A program made the translations under genes and the position numbers. Positions 6,918-12,439 of a DNA stretch of 12,439 nucleotides are shown one piece after another; position 1 is the stretch's first letter, and each line of letters starts with the position of its first letter. The notes below the pieces were generated by a model. That model was not told the DNA's origin. It worked only from the letters and a program-made list of their open reading frames with translations, and did no database searches. This stretch comes from Maritimibacter sp. (GTDB lineage Bacteria > Pseudomonadota > Alphaproteobacteria > Rhodobacterales > Rhodobacteraceae), in the NCBI GenBank assembly GCA_003520545.1, contig DOUP01000098.1, positions 1-12,439 of the forward strand, written 5' to 3'.

Positions 6918-7099
6918 TTCCACTCAGTTCGCGTTGAACTCGAAGACTTTTTTTAAAACCGAAGGGGACGTGGTATCCTTAAGGTAGTAACAACCAAGAT
7001 GCGGTGTTCGAATTGGGGCGGACTCATGAACAATCGGTGAAAAATACCTGAAACGGACCGAATGATTGGCCTTTCGACGCACGAGAATTCCTTGATCCA
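6918..7099. other. Divergent intergenic region between the Hint and UDG-like genes
   Basis: About 180 AT-richer bases that should hold promoters for both divergent genes. It contains a 5-bp dyad AGTTC-GCGTT-GAACT (6926-6940) just upstream of the Hint start, a run of seven T (6948-6954), and an 8-bp palindrome CCTTAAGG (6977-6984). I found no -35/-10 pair good enough to call, and no convincing small gene. Confidence 0.4.
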
Positions 7100-7681
7100 A
7101 TGCACGAATTAACCGAAGCCATCGCGGAATGCCGCCTTTGTTCTGCCGCATTCCGCGCAACGAAGTCGGGCCACAGACCACGCCCCGTGCCGTGGTTCGC
7201 GCCCGGCGCTCGACTTCGGATCATCGGGCAGGCACCGGGTCTGCGGGTCCATGAAACCGGCCTGCCGTTCAACGACCGCTCGGGGGACCGGTTACGCAAC
7301 TGGATGGGCGTCGACCGCGACACCTTCTATGACCGCGACCGCATTGCGATTACACCCATGGCCTTCTGTTTTCCGGGCTACGACGCCAAGGGCTCGGACC
7401 TGCCACCGCCCCGGATCTGCGCCGAGACTTGGGCCGACCGCGTGGACGGCGTTCTTGCCCCGGAGCTGACACTTCTCATCGGCGGCTACGCGCAGAAACA
7501 TCATCTGGGCACCCGCACCTCCGTCACTGAAACCGTCGCGGGCTGGCGGGACCATGCGCCCGCCATTCTCCCCTTGCCTCATCCGTCCTGGCGCAATACC
7601 GCATGGCTCAGGAAAAACCCCTGGTTCGAAGACGACCTCGTGCCCTTTCTGCGCATGCGGGTCGCGGAGGTGATCGGATGA
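7100..7681 (+). CDS. Uracil-DNA glycosylase family protein (family-4-like, Fe-S type cysteines)
   Basis: Member of the UDG superfamily, whose enzymes cut uracil or other damaged bases from DNA for base excision repair. At 193 aa it matches the compact family-4 length. Motif A is IIGQAPGLRVHETGLPF (41-57), corresponding to the GE(G/A)PG...TG-PF of family 4 but with Gln in place of Glu. Motif B is LPHPSWRNT (159-167), giving the HPS loop. Cys11-x2-Cys14 and Cys90-x16-Cys107 have the spacing of the 4Fe-4S ligands of family-4 enzymes. SGDRLRNWMGV, PMAFCFPG and KNPWFEDDLVPFLR are typical of a proteobacterial subgroup annotated only as UDG family protein; activity of that subgroup is uncertain. Start ATG 7100 has no strong ribosome binding site. 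The stop overlaps the SseB-family gene by 4 nt (ATGA). Confidence 0.88.
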   Translation: MHELTEAIAECRLCSAAFRATKSGHRPRPVPWFAPGARLRIIGQAPGLRVHETGLPFNDRSGDRLRNWMGVDRDTFYDRDRIAITPMAFCFPGYDAKGSDLPPPRICAETWADRVDGVLAPELTLLIGGYAQKHHLGTRTSVTETVAGWRDHAPAILPLPHPSWRNTAWLRKNPWFEDDLVPFLRMRVAEVIG

Positions 7682-8487
7682 ACGAAGAGACACGGCTGGA
7701 TCAGGCCCACGCCGCCATGCAGGCCGACCTGAACGACGATGCGGCGCGGCTGGCGTTCTACGAACGACTGGCCGACACCGAGCTGTTCCTTCTGTTGAAA
7801 GTTGAACCCAAGGGCGAGCATCTCGACCCGGAAGTCGTAGAACTCGAAGCTGGCGAAGACGAAGCGCCGGACACCTATATCCTCGTCTTCGACCGCGAAG
7901 ACCGGCTCGCCGCCTTCACGGACGGTCCGGCCCCCTATGCCGCGCTCCCCGGTCGCGTCATCGCCGCCATGGTCGCGGGCAGCGGCCTGGGGCTTGGCGT
8001 GAACCTCGGCGCCGCTCCGTCGTCGATCCTCATTCCGGCCGCCGCCGTCGACTGGCTCGCCCAGACGCTCGGCCCGGAGCCGGAGGAAGTCGAAGGCCAG
8101 GTCACCGCCTTGGAAGCGCCCATTGGCATCGCGGACCGCGTGCTCGTGGCGCTTTCGGACAAGATCGTCACCGCCGCCGGGATCGCACAATATGCCACCC
8201 TCGTTCGGGCGGTCTATGACGATGGATCGCGCGGCCTCGTGTTGGCCTTCGCGGGCACCAACGAAGGGTCGGAAGCCGCGCTCGCCCGCGCGGCGCAGGA
8301 GGCCATGACCTTTTCCGATGCCGACGAACGGCTCGACGTGGCATTCTTCTCTCCCGGCGACCCGGCTCTGGCGCGGATCGACGCGGTGGGGTTCAAGCTC
8401 GACATCCCTACTCCGACGGCGCCCGAGACACCCGAGCCGAAAGCGCCCGGATCAGACCCGGACAAGCCGCCGATCATCAAATGGTGA
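7678..8487 (+). CDS. SseB family protein
   Basis: A cytoplasmic protein of 269 aa with an SseB-type domain, named after an E. coli protein linked to serine sensitivity but of unclear biochemical role. Residues 1-30 form a short helix region (LDQAHAAMQADLNDDAARLA). About 31-130 carry the SseB core: LADTELFLLLKVEP, then the YILVFD-DRLAAF strand pair, then the Gly-rich VNLGAAPSSILIPAAAVDWLAQ segment. Residues 140-242 look like a second, related alpha/beta domain (LVALSDKIVTAAGIAQYATL; LVLAFAGTNEGSEAALARAA). The last 27 residues are Pro-rich (PTPTAPETPEPKAP). ATG 7678 is chosen because it overlaps the UDG-like stop as ATGA; a longer in-frame reading from 7603 lies wholly inside that gene. Tight coupling suggests co-expression, but no mechanism follows from it. 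Confidence 0.85.
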   Translation: MNEETRLDQAHAAMQADLNDDAARLAFYERLADTELFLLLKVEPKGEHLDPEVVELEAGEDEAPDTYILVFDREDRLAAFTDGPAPYAALPGRVIAAMVAGSGLGLGVNLGAAPSSILIPAAAVDWLAQTLGPEPEEVEGQVTALEAPIGIADRVLVALSDKIVTAAGIAQYATLVRAVYDDGSRGLVLAFAGTNEGSEAALARAAQEAMTFSDADERLDVAFFSPGDPALARIDAVGFKLDIPTPTAPETPEPKAPGSDPDKPPIIKW

Positions 8488-8493
8488 CTTGAC

Positions 8494-8513
8494 CGTTTCC
8501 GACATTCGAAACG
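8494..8513. other. Inverted repeat between convergent genes
   Basis: CGTTTC / GAAACG arms of 6 bp with an 8-base loop lie in the 75-base gap between the convergent SseB-family and CAP-domain genes. This is where a bidirectional terminator would sit. A run of five A follows on the plus strand, that is, five U before the stem on the minus-strand RNA, so neither direction shows the usual stem-then-T-run order. Confidence 0.3.
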
Positions 8514-8562
8514 AAAAAGGTTGGCCGGAAGCCGCCCCGCCTTACAGTCTTCGCACAATCGC

Positions 8563-9048
8563 TTACATCTTCGCCGCGAAGAGCATCACCCACAGCGGAC
8601 GACCGTTCAGCATCGAGACACCGATCCCGTAGTCCGTGACAGACGTGCGCAGAATGTTCGTCCGGTGCCCCGGCGACGCCATCCATTCTGCAACCACTTG
8701 CTTGGCACCGGTCTGCCCGGCCGCGATGTTCTCGGAGGTCACCCGCGCCCGGTATCCGGTCGCCGCGATCCGGTCACTGGGTCGCGACCCTGACACGCCT
8801 TGGTGGCTGAATTCCCCTTGCACGCCCATCCAGCAGGCATGGCGCTGCGCCGCTTGGTCGAGCGCCGCGTTGCGTGTCAACGCCTTGCGCCCGGCACTCC
8901 GCCGCTCGGTATTGATCGCGACACCGGCATCCGCCATCAGCCGCGCCGCATTCCCCGGCACCTCGCAGGCCACGGCCGCAGGCGCTGCCGCCAAGGCAAG
9001 GCCAGCCGCGACCAGGGCCGCGCGGAGGGATCGCGCGGGGTGTCGCAT
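8563..9048 (-). CDS. Secreted CAP-domain (SCP-like) protein
   Basis: Small exported protein of 161 aa with a CAP/SCP superfamily domain; bacterial members are extracytoplasmic and mostly of unknown activity. Residues 1-27 form a signal peptide (RR-containing start, Ala/Leu-rich core, AAVA cleavage site before Cys28). The Cys is not preceded by a proper lipobox, so a soluble secreted form is likelier than a lipoprotein. CAP landmarks: INTERRSAGRKALTRNAALD (45-64), QRHACWM-FSHQG (68-84), SENIAAGQ (106-112), VVAEWMASPGHRTNIL (118-133), and a closing GIGVSMLNGRPLWVMLFA strand. His70, His82, Glu107 and His128 can form the conserved cavity. Cys28 and Cys72 could pair. The start ATG shares one base with the stop of the UbiK-family gene (TGATG), so the two are probably translated from one message. 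Confidence 0.9.
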   Translation of the reverse strand: MRHPARSLRAALVAAGLALAAAPAAVACEVPGNAARLMADAGVAINTERRSAGRKALTRNAALDQAAQRHACWMGVQGEFSHQGVSGSRPSDRIAATGYRARVTSENIAAGQTGAKQVVAEWMASPGHRTNILRTSVTDYGIGVSMLNGRPLWVMLFAAKM

Positions 9049-9320
9049 CAGCTGGACGTCTTCTTTGTCGATTTGGGTTTGGAGCCTGCTTCGAGCGCTT
9101 CGATCCGCATCTTGAGCGCTTCGTTCTCTTCACGGGCTTTCTGCGCCATCGCGCGGACCGCATCGAATTCTTCACGAGTCACGAAGTCGCGATCCGCAAG
9201 CCAACGGTCGACAAGACCCTTCATCGCCGTCTCGGCCTCGGTCTTGGCCCCCTGCGCCACACCCATGGCATTGGTCATCAGTTGGGACAGGTCGTCGAAC
9301 ACCTTGTTGCGCGTCTGCAT
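9048..9320 (-). CDS. ubiK: UbiK/BMFP (YqiC-like) accessory factor
   Basis: Small protein of 90 aa of the UbiK / membrane-fusogenic family. In E. coli, UbiK assists the ubiquinone biosynthesis complex by contacting UbiJ and lipids. Residues 1-45 form an amphipathic helical region (FDDLSQLMTNAMGVAQGAKT, then MKGLVDRWLADRDFVT). The conserved VTREEFDAVRAMAQKAREEN (47-66) begins a C-terminal coiled coil to about 77, followed by a Lys/Ser-rich tail. Length, start (ATG 9320 with GGAGACG upstream) and pattern all fit. It is coupled through TGATG to the CAP-domain gene downstream and divergent from lgt. The family call is strong; the ubiquinone role is carried over from characterised homologues. Confidence 0.88.
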   Translation of the reverse strand: MQTRNKVFDDLSQLMTNAMGVAQGAKTEAETAMKGLVDRWLADRDFVTREEFDAVRAMAQKAREENEALKMRIEALEAGSKPKSTKKTSS

Positions 9321-9345
9321 GATCGTCTCCGTGATCGCTTGTTAT

Positions 9346-9362
9346 CGGGGCTTTTCGCCCCG
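9346..9362 (-). other. GC-rich hairpin in the ubiK leader
   Basis: CGGGGC / GCCCCG, a perfect 6-bp stem with a 5-base loop (GAAAA on the minus strand), lies 26 bases upstream of the ubiK start in the divergent ubiK-lgt gap. It lacks a following T-run. It may shape the ubiK leader RNA or be a protein-binding dyad. Confidence 0.3.
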
Positions 9363-9469
9363 CGCGGGCCTCATTTGTCCGCGCTCGTTACCTTCACATA
9401 TGGGCGCATCACGTGCAATTCACAACCGTTCCCGTTGACACCGCCGCTCCCGCGTCGCACCAACCCAAC

Positions 9470-10357
9470 ATGTTAGCCGCGCTCCAGTTCCCGAATATTT
9501 CACCCGAAGCCCTGTCGTTCGATCTCTTCGGGCTTCATCTCGCGATCCGCTGGTACGCCCTGGGCTATATCGTCGGCATCGGCATCGGGTGGTGGATCAT
9601 CCGCATGGCGATCACACGGCCTCGGCTCTGGGCGGGCGAGCAACCGGCGATGACCAAGGCACAGCTCGAAGAACTGGTCACCTGGATGGTGGTGGGCATC
9701 ATCCTTGGCGGGCGGCTCGGGTTCGTTCTGTTCTACCAACCCGGCTATTACCTCTCCAATCCCCTGGACATATTCAAACTCTGGACCGGCGGCATGTCGT
9801 TTCACGGCGGCTTCCTTTGCGTGGGGGTCGGCGTGGCGCTCTTTGCGCGCAAACACGGGCTTGTCACCGCCTCGGTGGCCGATCTGCTTGCCATCGCCAC
9901 CCCACCTGCCCTCGGGCTGGTCCGCGTTGCGAACTTCATCAACGCAGAGCTTTGGGGGCGTCCCACCGACGCCCCCTGGGGCGTGGTTTTCCCCGGTGCC
10001 GCCGCGCAATCCTGCGCCACCAGCGCAGGCCCCTGTGCGCGTCACCCCTCGCAGCTTTACGAGGCGGGACTGGAAGGCATCGTCCTCGCCCTGGTCCTGC
10101 TCACCCTCGCCTTCGGGTTTCACTGGCTCAAACGCCCCGGGCTCCTCGCGGGCGTGTTCTTTCTGGGCTACGGCCTCGCCCGTGTCTTCGTGGAATTTTT
10201 CCGTCAGGCAGATGCGCAATTCATCACGCTGGACAACCCGATGGGCTACGTCCTCCGCCTCGGTGACCTCGGCCTGACCATGGGGCAGCTCTTGTCGCTC
10301 CCCATGGTGATTGTCGGCATCCTCACCATCGTCTGGGCCGCGCGACGTAGCCAATGA
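9470..10357 (+). CDS. lgt: Prolipoprotein diacylglyceryl transferase
   Basis: Inner-membrane enzyme that moves the diacylglyceryl group of phosphatidylglycerol to the lipobox Cys of prolipoproteins, the first step of lipoprotein maturation. From ATG 9470 it is 295 aa with about seven hydrophobic segments. Family motifs: IRWYALGY (26-33), GGRLGFVLFY (80-89), GGMSFHGG (107-114, His112), VRVANFINAELWGR (151-164, Arg152 matching catalytic R143 of E. coli), RHPSQLYEAGLEG (191-203), ARVFVEFFRQADAQF (237-251, Arg238 matching R239), and GLTMGQLLSLPM (268-279). The normal QPDAQF reads QADAQF here. A GTG start at 9413 would add 19 residues (hydrophilic, not typical of Lgt); ATG 9470 gives the usual N-terminus FPNISPE soon after Met. 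Its stop overlaps midA by 4 nt. Confidence 0.95.
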   Translation: MLAALQFPNISPEALSFDLFGLHLAIRWYALGYIVGIGIGWWIIRMAITRPRLWAGEQPAMTKAQLEELVTWMVVGIILGGRLGFVLFYQPGYYLSNPLDIFKLWTGGMSFHGGFLCVGVGVALFARKHGLVTASVADLLAIATPPALGLVRVANFINAELWGRPTDAPWGVVFPGAAAQSCATSAGPCARHPSQLYEAGLEGIVLALVLLTLAFGFHWLKRPGLLAGVFFLGYGLARVFVEFFRQADAQFITLDNPMGYVLRLGDLGLTMGQLLSLPMVIVGILTIVWAARRSQ

Positions 10358-11412
10358 GCCTCGAAGACCTGCTCATAGCCCGCGTGAGTGAAACCGGCCC
10401 GATGACGGTTGCGGATTACATGGTGGAATGCCTGCTGCATCCCCGCCACGGCTACTACACCACTCGCGATCCGCTGGGCATTGCAGGCGATTTCACCACC
10501 GCGCCGGAGATCAGCCAGATGTTCGGCGAGTTGATCGGCCTGACGCTGGCACAAGCCTGGATCGACCAGGGCGCGCCGCGCTTTACGCTGGCCGAACTTG
10601 GCCCCGGCCGCGGCACGCTCATGGCCGACATCCTGCGCGCGACCCGCGCGGTGCCGGGCTTCCACGACGCCGCCACGATCACCTTGGTCGAGGCCTCGCC
10701 GGTCCTGCGGGACCGGCAAGCCGAAACGCTCGCGGACTTCGCCCCCACTTGGCTCGACAGCGCCGCCGACCTGCCCGACGCGCCGCTCTTCGTAGTCGCG
10801 AACGAGTTTTTCGACGCCCTCCCCATCCGCCAGTTCCTGCGCGACGGCGGCACATGGCGCGAACGCCAGGTGGGCGTCACCGACGGCGCACTGGCCTTCG
10901 GGCTGGGCGGACCCACCGACCAGCCCACGCTGGCCCCGTGGTCCGACACCCCGGACGGAACGCTCATCGAACTGCGCCCCGCCGCAGCGGCCGTAATGGC
11001 CGAGATCGCCCCGAGGATAGACACCCACGGCGGCGCCGCGCTCGTCGTCGACTATGGCACATGGGGCGAACCCGGCGATACCTTCCAAGCGGTGCGCGGG
11101 CACGAAAAGGTCGCGCCTCTGGACACCCCCGGATCAGCCGACCTCACGGCACACGTCGATTTCCGCGCGCTGGCCCAGTCGGCGCCCGGCCTTGCCGCCA
11201 GCGCCCTGACCCCGCAAGGCGTCTTTCTCGAACGGCTCGGCATCACGGCGCGCGCCCAAGCGCTCGCTTCGAAACTCTCCGGCGATCCGCTCGCCCAACA
11301 CATCGTCGCGCATCGCCGCTTGACGCACCCCGAAGAAATGGGAGACTTGTTCAAGGTGCTGGGCCTCACCGCGCCCGGGGCACCGATGCTGCCAGGACTG
11401 AGCCAAACATGA
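10354..11412 (+). CDS. midA: Class I SAM-dependent methyltransferase, MidA/NDUFAF7 family
   Basis: Homologue of mitochondrial NDUFAF7 (MidA), which dimethylates an arginine of the NDUFS2/NuoD subunit during complex I assembly. The 352-aa length is typical. Motifs: HPRHGYYTTRDPLGIAGDFTT (29-49) running into APEISQMFGEL (50-60), the SAM-binding loop LAELGPGRGTLM (79-90), ITLVEASPVLRDRQ (109-122), the NEFFDALP motif (150-157), LVVDYG (230-235), PGSADLTAHVDF (259-270) and TPQGVFLERLGI (286-297). The set leaves little doubt about family. It sits between lgt and pgeF with 4-nt ATGA overlaps on both sides, so the three are one operon. The substrate in bacteria is inferred from the eukaryotic enzyme. 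Confidence 0.92.
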   Translation: MSLEDLLIARVSETGPMTVADYMVECLLHPRHGYYTTRDPLGIAGDFTTAPEISQMFGELIGLTLAQAWIDQGAPRFTLAELGPGRGTLMADILRATRAVPGFHDAATITLVEASPVLRDRQAETLADFAPTWLDSAADLPDAPLFVVANEFFDALPIRQFLRDGGTWRERQVGVTDGALAFGLGGPTDQPTLAPWSDTPDGTLIELRPAAAAVMAEIAPRIDTHGGAALVVDYGTWGEPGDTFQAVRGHEKVAPLDTPGSADLTAHVDFRALAQSAPGLAASALTPQGVFLERLGITARAQALASKLSGDPLAQHIVAHRRLTHPEEMGDLFKVLGLTAPGAPMLPGLSQT

Positions 11413-12167
11413 CATTGGACATCATCACTTCCCCGGCCCTGAAGGGCGTCACGCATGGGTTTTTCTCCCGCCAGGGCGGCGCGTCGTCCGGGGTCTACGC
11501 CGGCCTGAACTGCGGCGGCGGTTCGGACGATCAATCCGATGCCTTGGCGCTCAATCGCGCCCGCGTGGCCCAGGCGATGGATGTCGCGCCCGAAGCGCTC
11601 GTCACGGTCCACCAGGTCCATTCAGCGGATGTCGCGCGCGTTGATGGCCCGCTGACCGGGGACCAACCCAAAGCGGACGGAATGGTCACGACCACCCCCG
11701 GCGTGGCGCTCGCCGTCCTGACCGCCGATTGCGAACCCGTGCTCTTCGCCGACCGTGACGCAGGCGTGATCGGCGCCGCGCACGCCGGGTGGAAAGGCGC
11801 CATCGACGGTGTGCTCGAAGCGACGCTGGACCAGATGGAAGCGCTTGGCGCGAAACGCGAAAACACCTCTGCCGTCATTGGGCCGACCATCAGCCAACGT
11901 GCCTATGAAGTGGGTCCCGAGTTCTTCGAACGCTTCATGGACGAGGATCCGGAGTATGGCCGTTTCTTCGCAGGCGGCGAAGGCGACCGGATGCACTTCG
12001 ACCTGCCCGCTTTCGGATTGTATCGCCTTCGCAACGCCGGTGTGGGCGAAGCGGAGTGGACGCGCCATTGCACCTATTCCGATCCCGAACGGTTCTATTC
12101 CTACCGCCGGTCCGTGCACCGCAAAGAGGCCGATTATGGCCGGCTGATTTCCGCCATCCGCCTGTAA
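11409..12167 (+). CDS. pgeF: Peptidoglycan editing factor PgeF (YfiH / polyphenol oxidoreductase family)
   Basis: Cytoplasmic enzyme that removes wrongly placed residues (such as Ser in place of L-Ala) from peptidoglycan precursors; the fold is also known as a polyphenol oxidase (laccase-like) and purine nucleoside phosphorylase family. From ATG 11409 it is 252 aa. Landmarks: VTHGFFSRQGGASSG-Y-GLN (14-34), VTVHQVHSADV (66-76, His71), KADGMVT (88-94), TADCEPVLFAD (105-115, Cys108), AAHAGWKGAIDGV (123-135, His125), IGPTISQRAYEVGPE (157-171) and the C-terminal CTYSDPERFYSYRR (221-234). His71, Cys108 and His125 form the metal site of the family. A longer reading in the same frame from 10428 lies in midA and is a shadow. 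Overlap with midA is 4 nt. A 5-bp stem AGGGC-TTG-GCCCT (12173-12185) follows the stop without a T-run. Confidence 0.93.
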   Translation: MTLDIITSPALKGVTHGFFSRQGGASSGVYAGLNCGGGSDDQSDALALNRARVAQAMDVAPEALVTVHQVHSADVARVDGPLTGDQPKADGMVTTTPGVALAVLTADCEPVLFADRDAGVIGAAHAGWKGAIDGVLEATLDQMEALGAKRENTSAVIGPTISQRAYEVGPEFFERFMDEDPEYGRFFAGGEGDRMHFDLPAFGLYRLRNAGVGEAEWTRHCTYSDPERFYSYRRSVHRKEADYGRLISAIRL

Positions 12168-12324
12168 AACCAAGGGCTTGGCCCTGTGCACCGGACACGC
12201 AGCAGGCCGCGATCACCCCAGTTTCAGCACCAACTTTCCCCGCTTGTGCCCAACACTCGCCCCAATCTCGGGGCCATATGTCCTCAGACACCGGGACACA
12301 CCCCACAACGACATGAGGCCAGTC
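12168..12324 (+). other. Intergenic region between pgeF and the small basic protein
   Basis: This 157-base stretch holds two dyads: AGGGC-TTG-GCCCT (12173-12185) right after pgeF, possibly a transcript end, and GCCCC-AATCTC-GGGGC (12259-12274). GAGG at 12316-12319 is a likely ribosome binding site for the ATG at 12325. I see no confident promoter. Confidence 0.35.
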
Positions 12325-12439
12325 ATGAACAAGAAACAACGTTGGATCAAATCCATCATCGAAACCGCGGACACGCAGGCCATCGAAATGCCCTTCACCC
12401 GCGGCAACCGCAAGAAAGCAGCCGAACGCGCCCGCGCCG
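12325..12439 (+). CDS. Small basic hypothetical protein (3' end outside window)
   Basis: Thirty-eight codons are visible from ATG 12325, preceded by GAGG five bases upstream; ATG 12313 is an in-frame alternative. The reading begins MNKKQRWIKSIIETADTQAI, then EMPFTRGNRKKAAERARA, and continues past the edge without a stop. It resembles short basic hypothetical proteins with an MPF-RG-RR pattern that I associate with Rhodobacterales, but I cannot give it a function. It is preceded by a 157-base gap, so it is probably transcribed apart from lgt-midA-pgeF or as its weak tail. Confidence 0.6.
   Translation, partial: MNKKQRWIKSIIETADTQAIEMPFTRGNRKKAAERARA

Noticed and set aside
6924..7181. 85-codon minus-strand frame ending next to the Hint start
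   Set aside because: Overlaps the divergent UDG-like gene on the opposite strand, has no ribosome binding site or recognisable family, and occupies the only promoter space for two genes.
8494..8513. Bidirectional intrinsic terminator between convergent genes
   Set aside because: The stem is only 6 bp with an 8-base loop and lacks a following T-run in either direction, so it is listed only as an inverted repeat.
10428..11408. Upstream extension of the pgeF frame through midA
   Set aside because: The frame is open only because of GC bias; it translates to Arg/Pro/His-rich sequence, while midA motifs occupy the other frame and an ATG at 11409 gives a normal PgeF.
1..12439. Defence island, mobile element, CRISPR or toxin-antitoxin system
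   Set aside because: No transposase, integrase, nuclease cassette, repeat-spacer array or toxin-antitoxin pair is visible; base composition and codon habits look even across the genes.

Overview
The window reads as chromosomal DNA of an alphaproteobacterium, most likely Rhodobacterales (Roseobacter/Rhodobacter type). Grounds: high GC with strong G/C at third codon positions, a KpsT-KpsE-KdsA capsule/Kdo block, a stand-alone Hint-domain protein of the kind common in that order, a UbiK-family small protein, and a compact lgt-midA-pgeF operon. Genes are tightly packed, with 4-nt ATGA or 1-nt TGATG/TAATG junctions. No gene-free stretch exceeds about 200 bases. I saw no rRNA, tRNA, IS element, CRISPR array, phage gene or attachment site.

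Left part (1-4360, minus strand): a probable transcription unit kpsT > kpsE > kdsA > mscS-like, read right to left from a promoter-like site at about 4323-4352. KpsT is the ATPase and KpsE the inner-membrane periplasmic-bridging subunit of an ABC polysaccharide exporter. KdsA makes Kdo-8-phosphate for LPS core or a Kdo-containing capsule linker. The MscS-like channel carries an N-terminal periplasmic BON domain and runs off the left edge. The permease KpsM is not in this window.

Middle (4442-6923, minus strand): nhaA, a Na+/H+ antiporter with its ion-binding Asp pair, then a Hint-domain protein with an unassigned N-terminal half.

Centre right (7100-8487, plus strand): a two-gene unit of a family-4-like uracil-DNA glycosylase with four Fe-S-type cysteines and an SseB-family protein, joined by ATGA. 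It is divergent from the Hint gene and convergent with the next pair.

8563-9320 (minus strand): a UbiK/BMFP accessory factor and a secreted CAP-domain protein, coupled by TGATG.

9470-12167 (plus strand): lgt (prolipoprotein diacylglyceryl transferase), midA (NDUFAF7-type methyltransferase for complex I assembly) and pgeF (peptidoglycan editing factor), each overlapping the next by 4 nt. A small conserved-looking basic protein begins at 12325 and is cut by the right edge.

Most of the window is ordinary envelope and housekeeping content. I found no convincing new multi-gene system. The items most worth a second look are the long cytoplasmic extension of KpsE with the variant Walker A of KpsT and the absence of KpsM, a dyad over the kpsT promoter, the Hint protein, and the UDG-SseB coupling.
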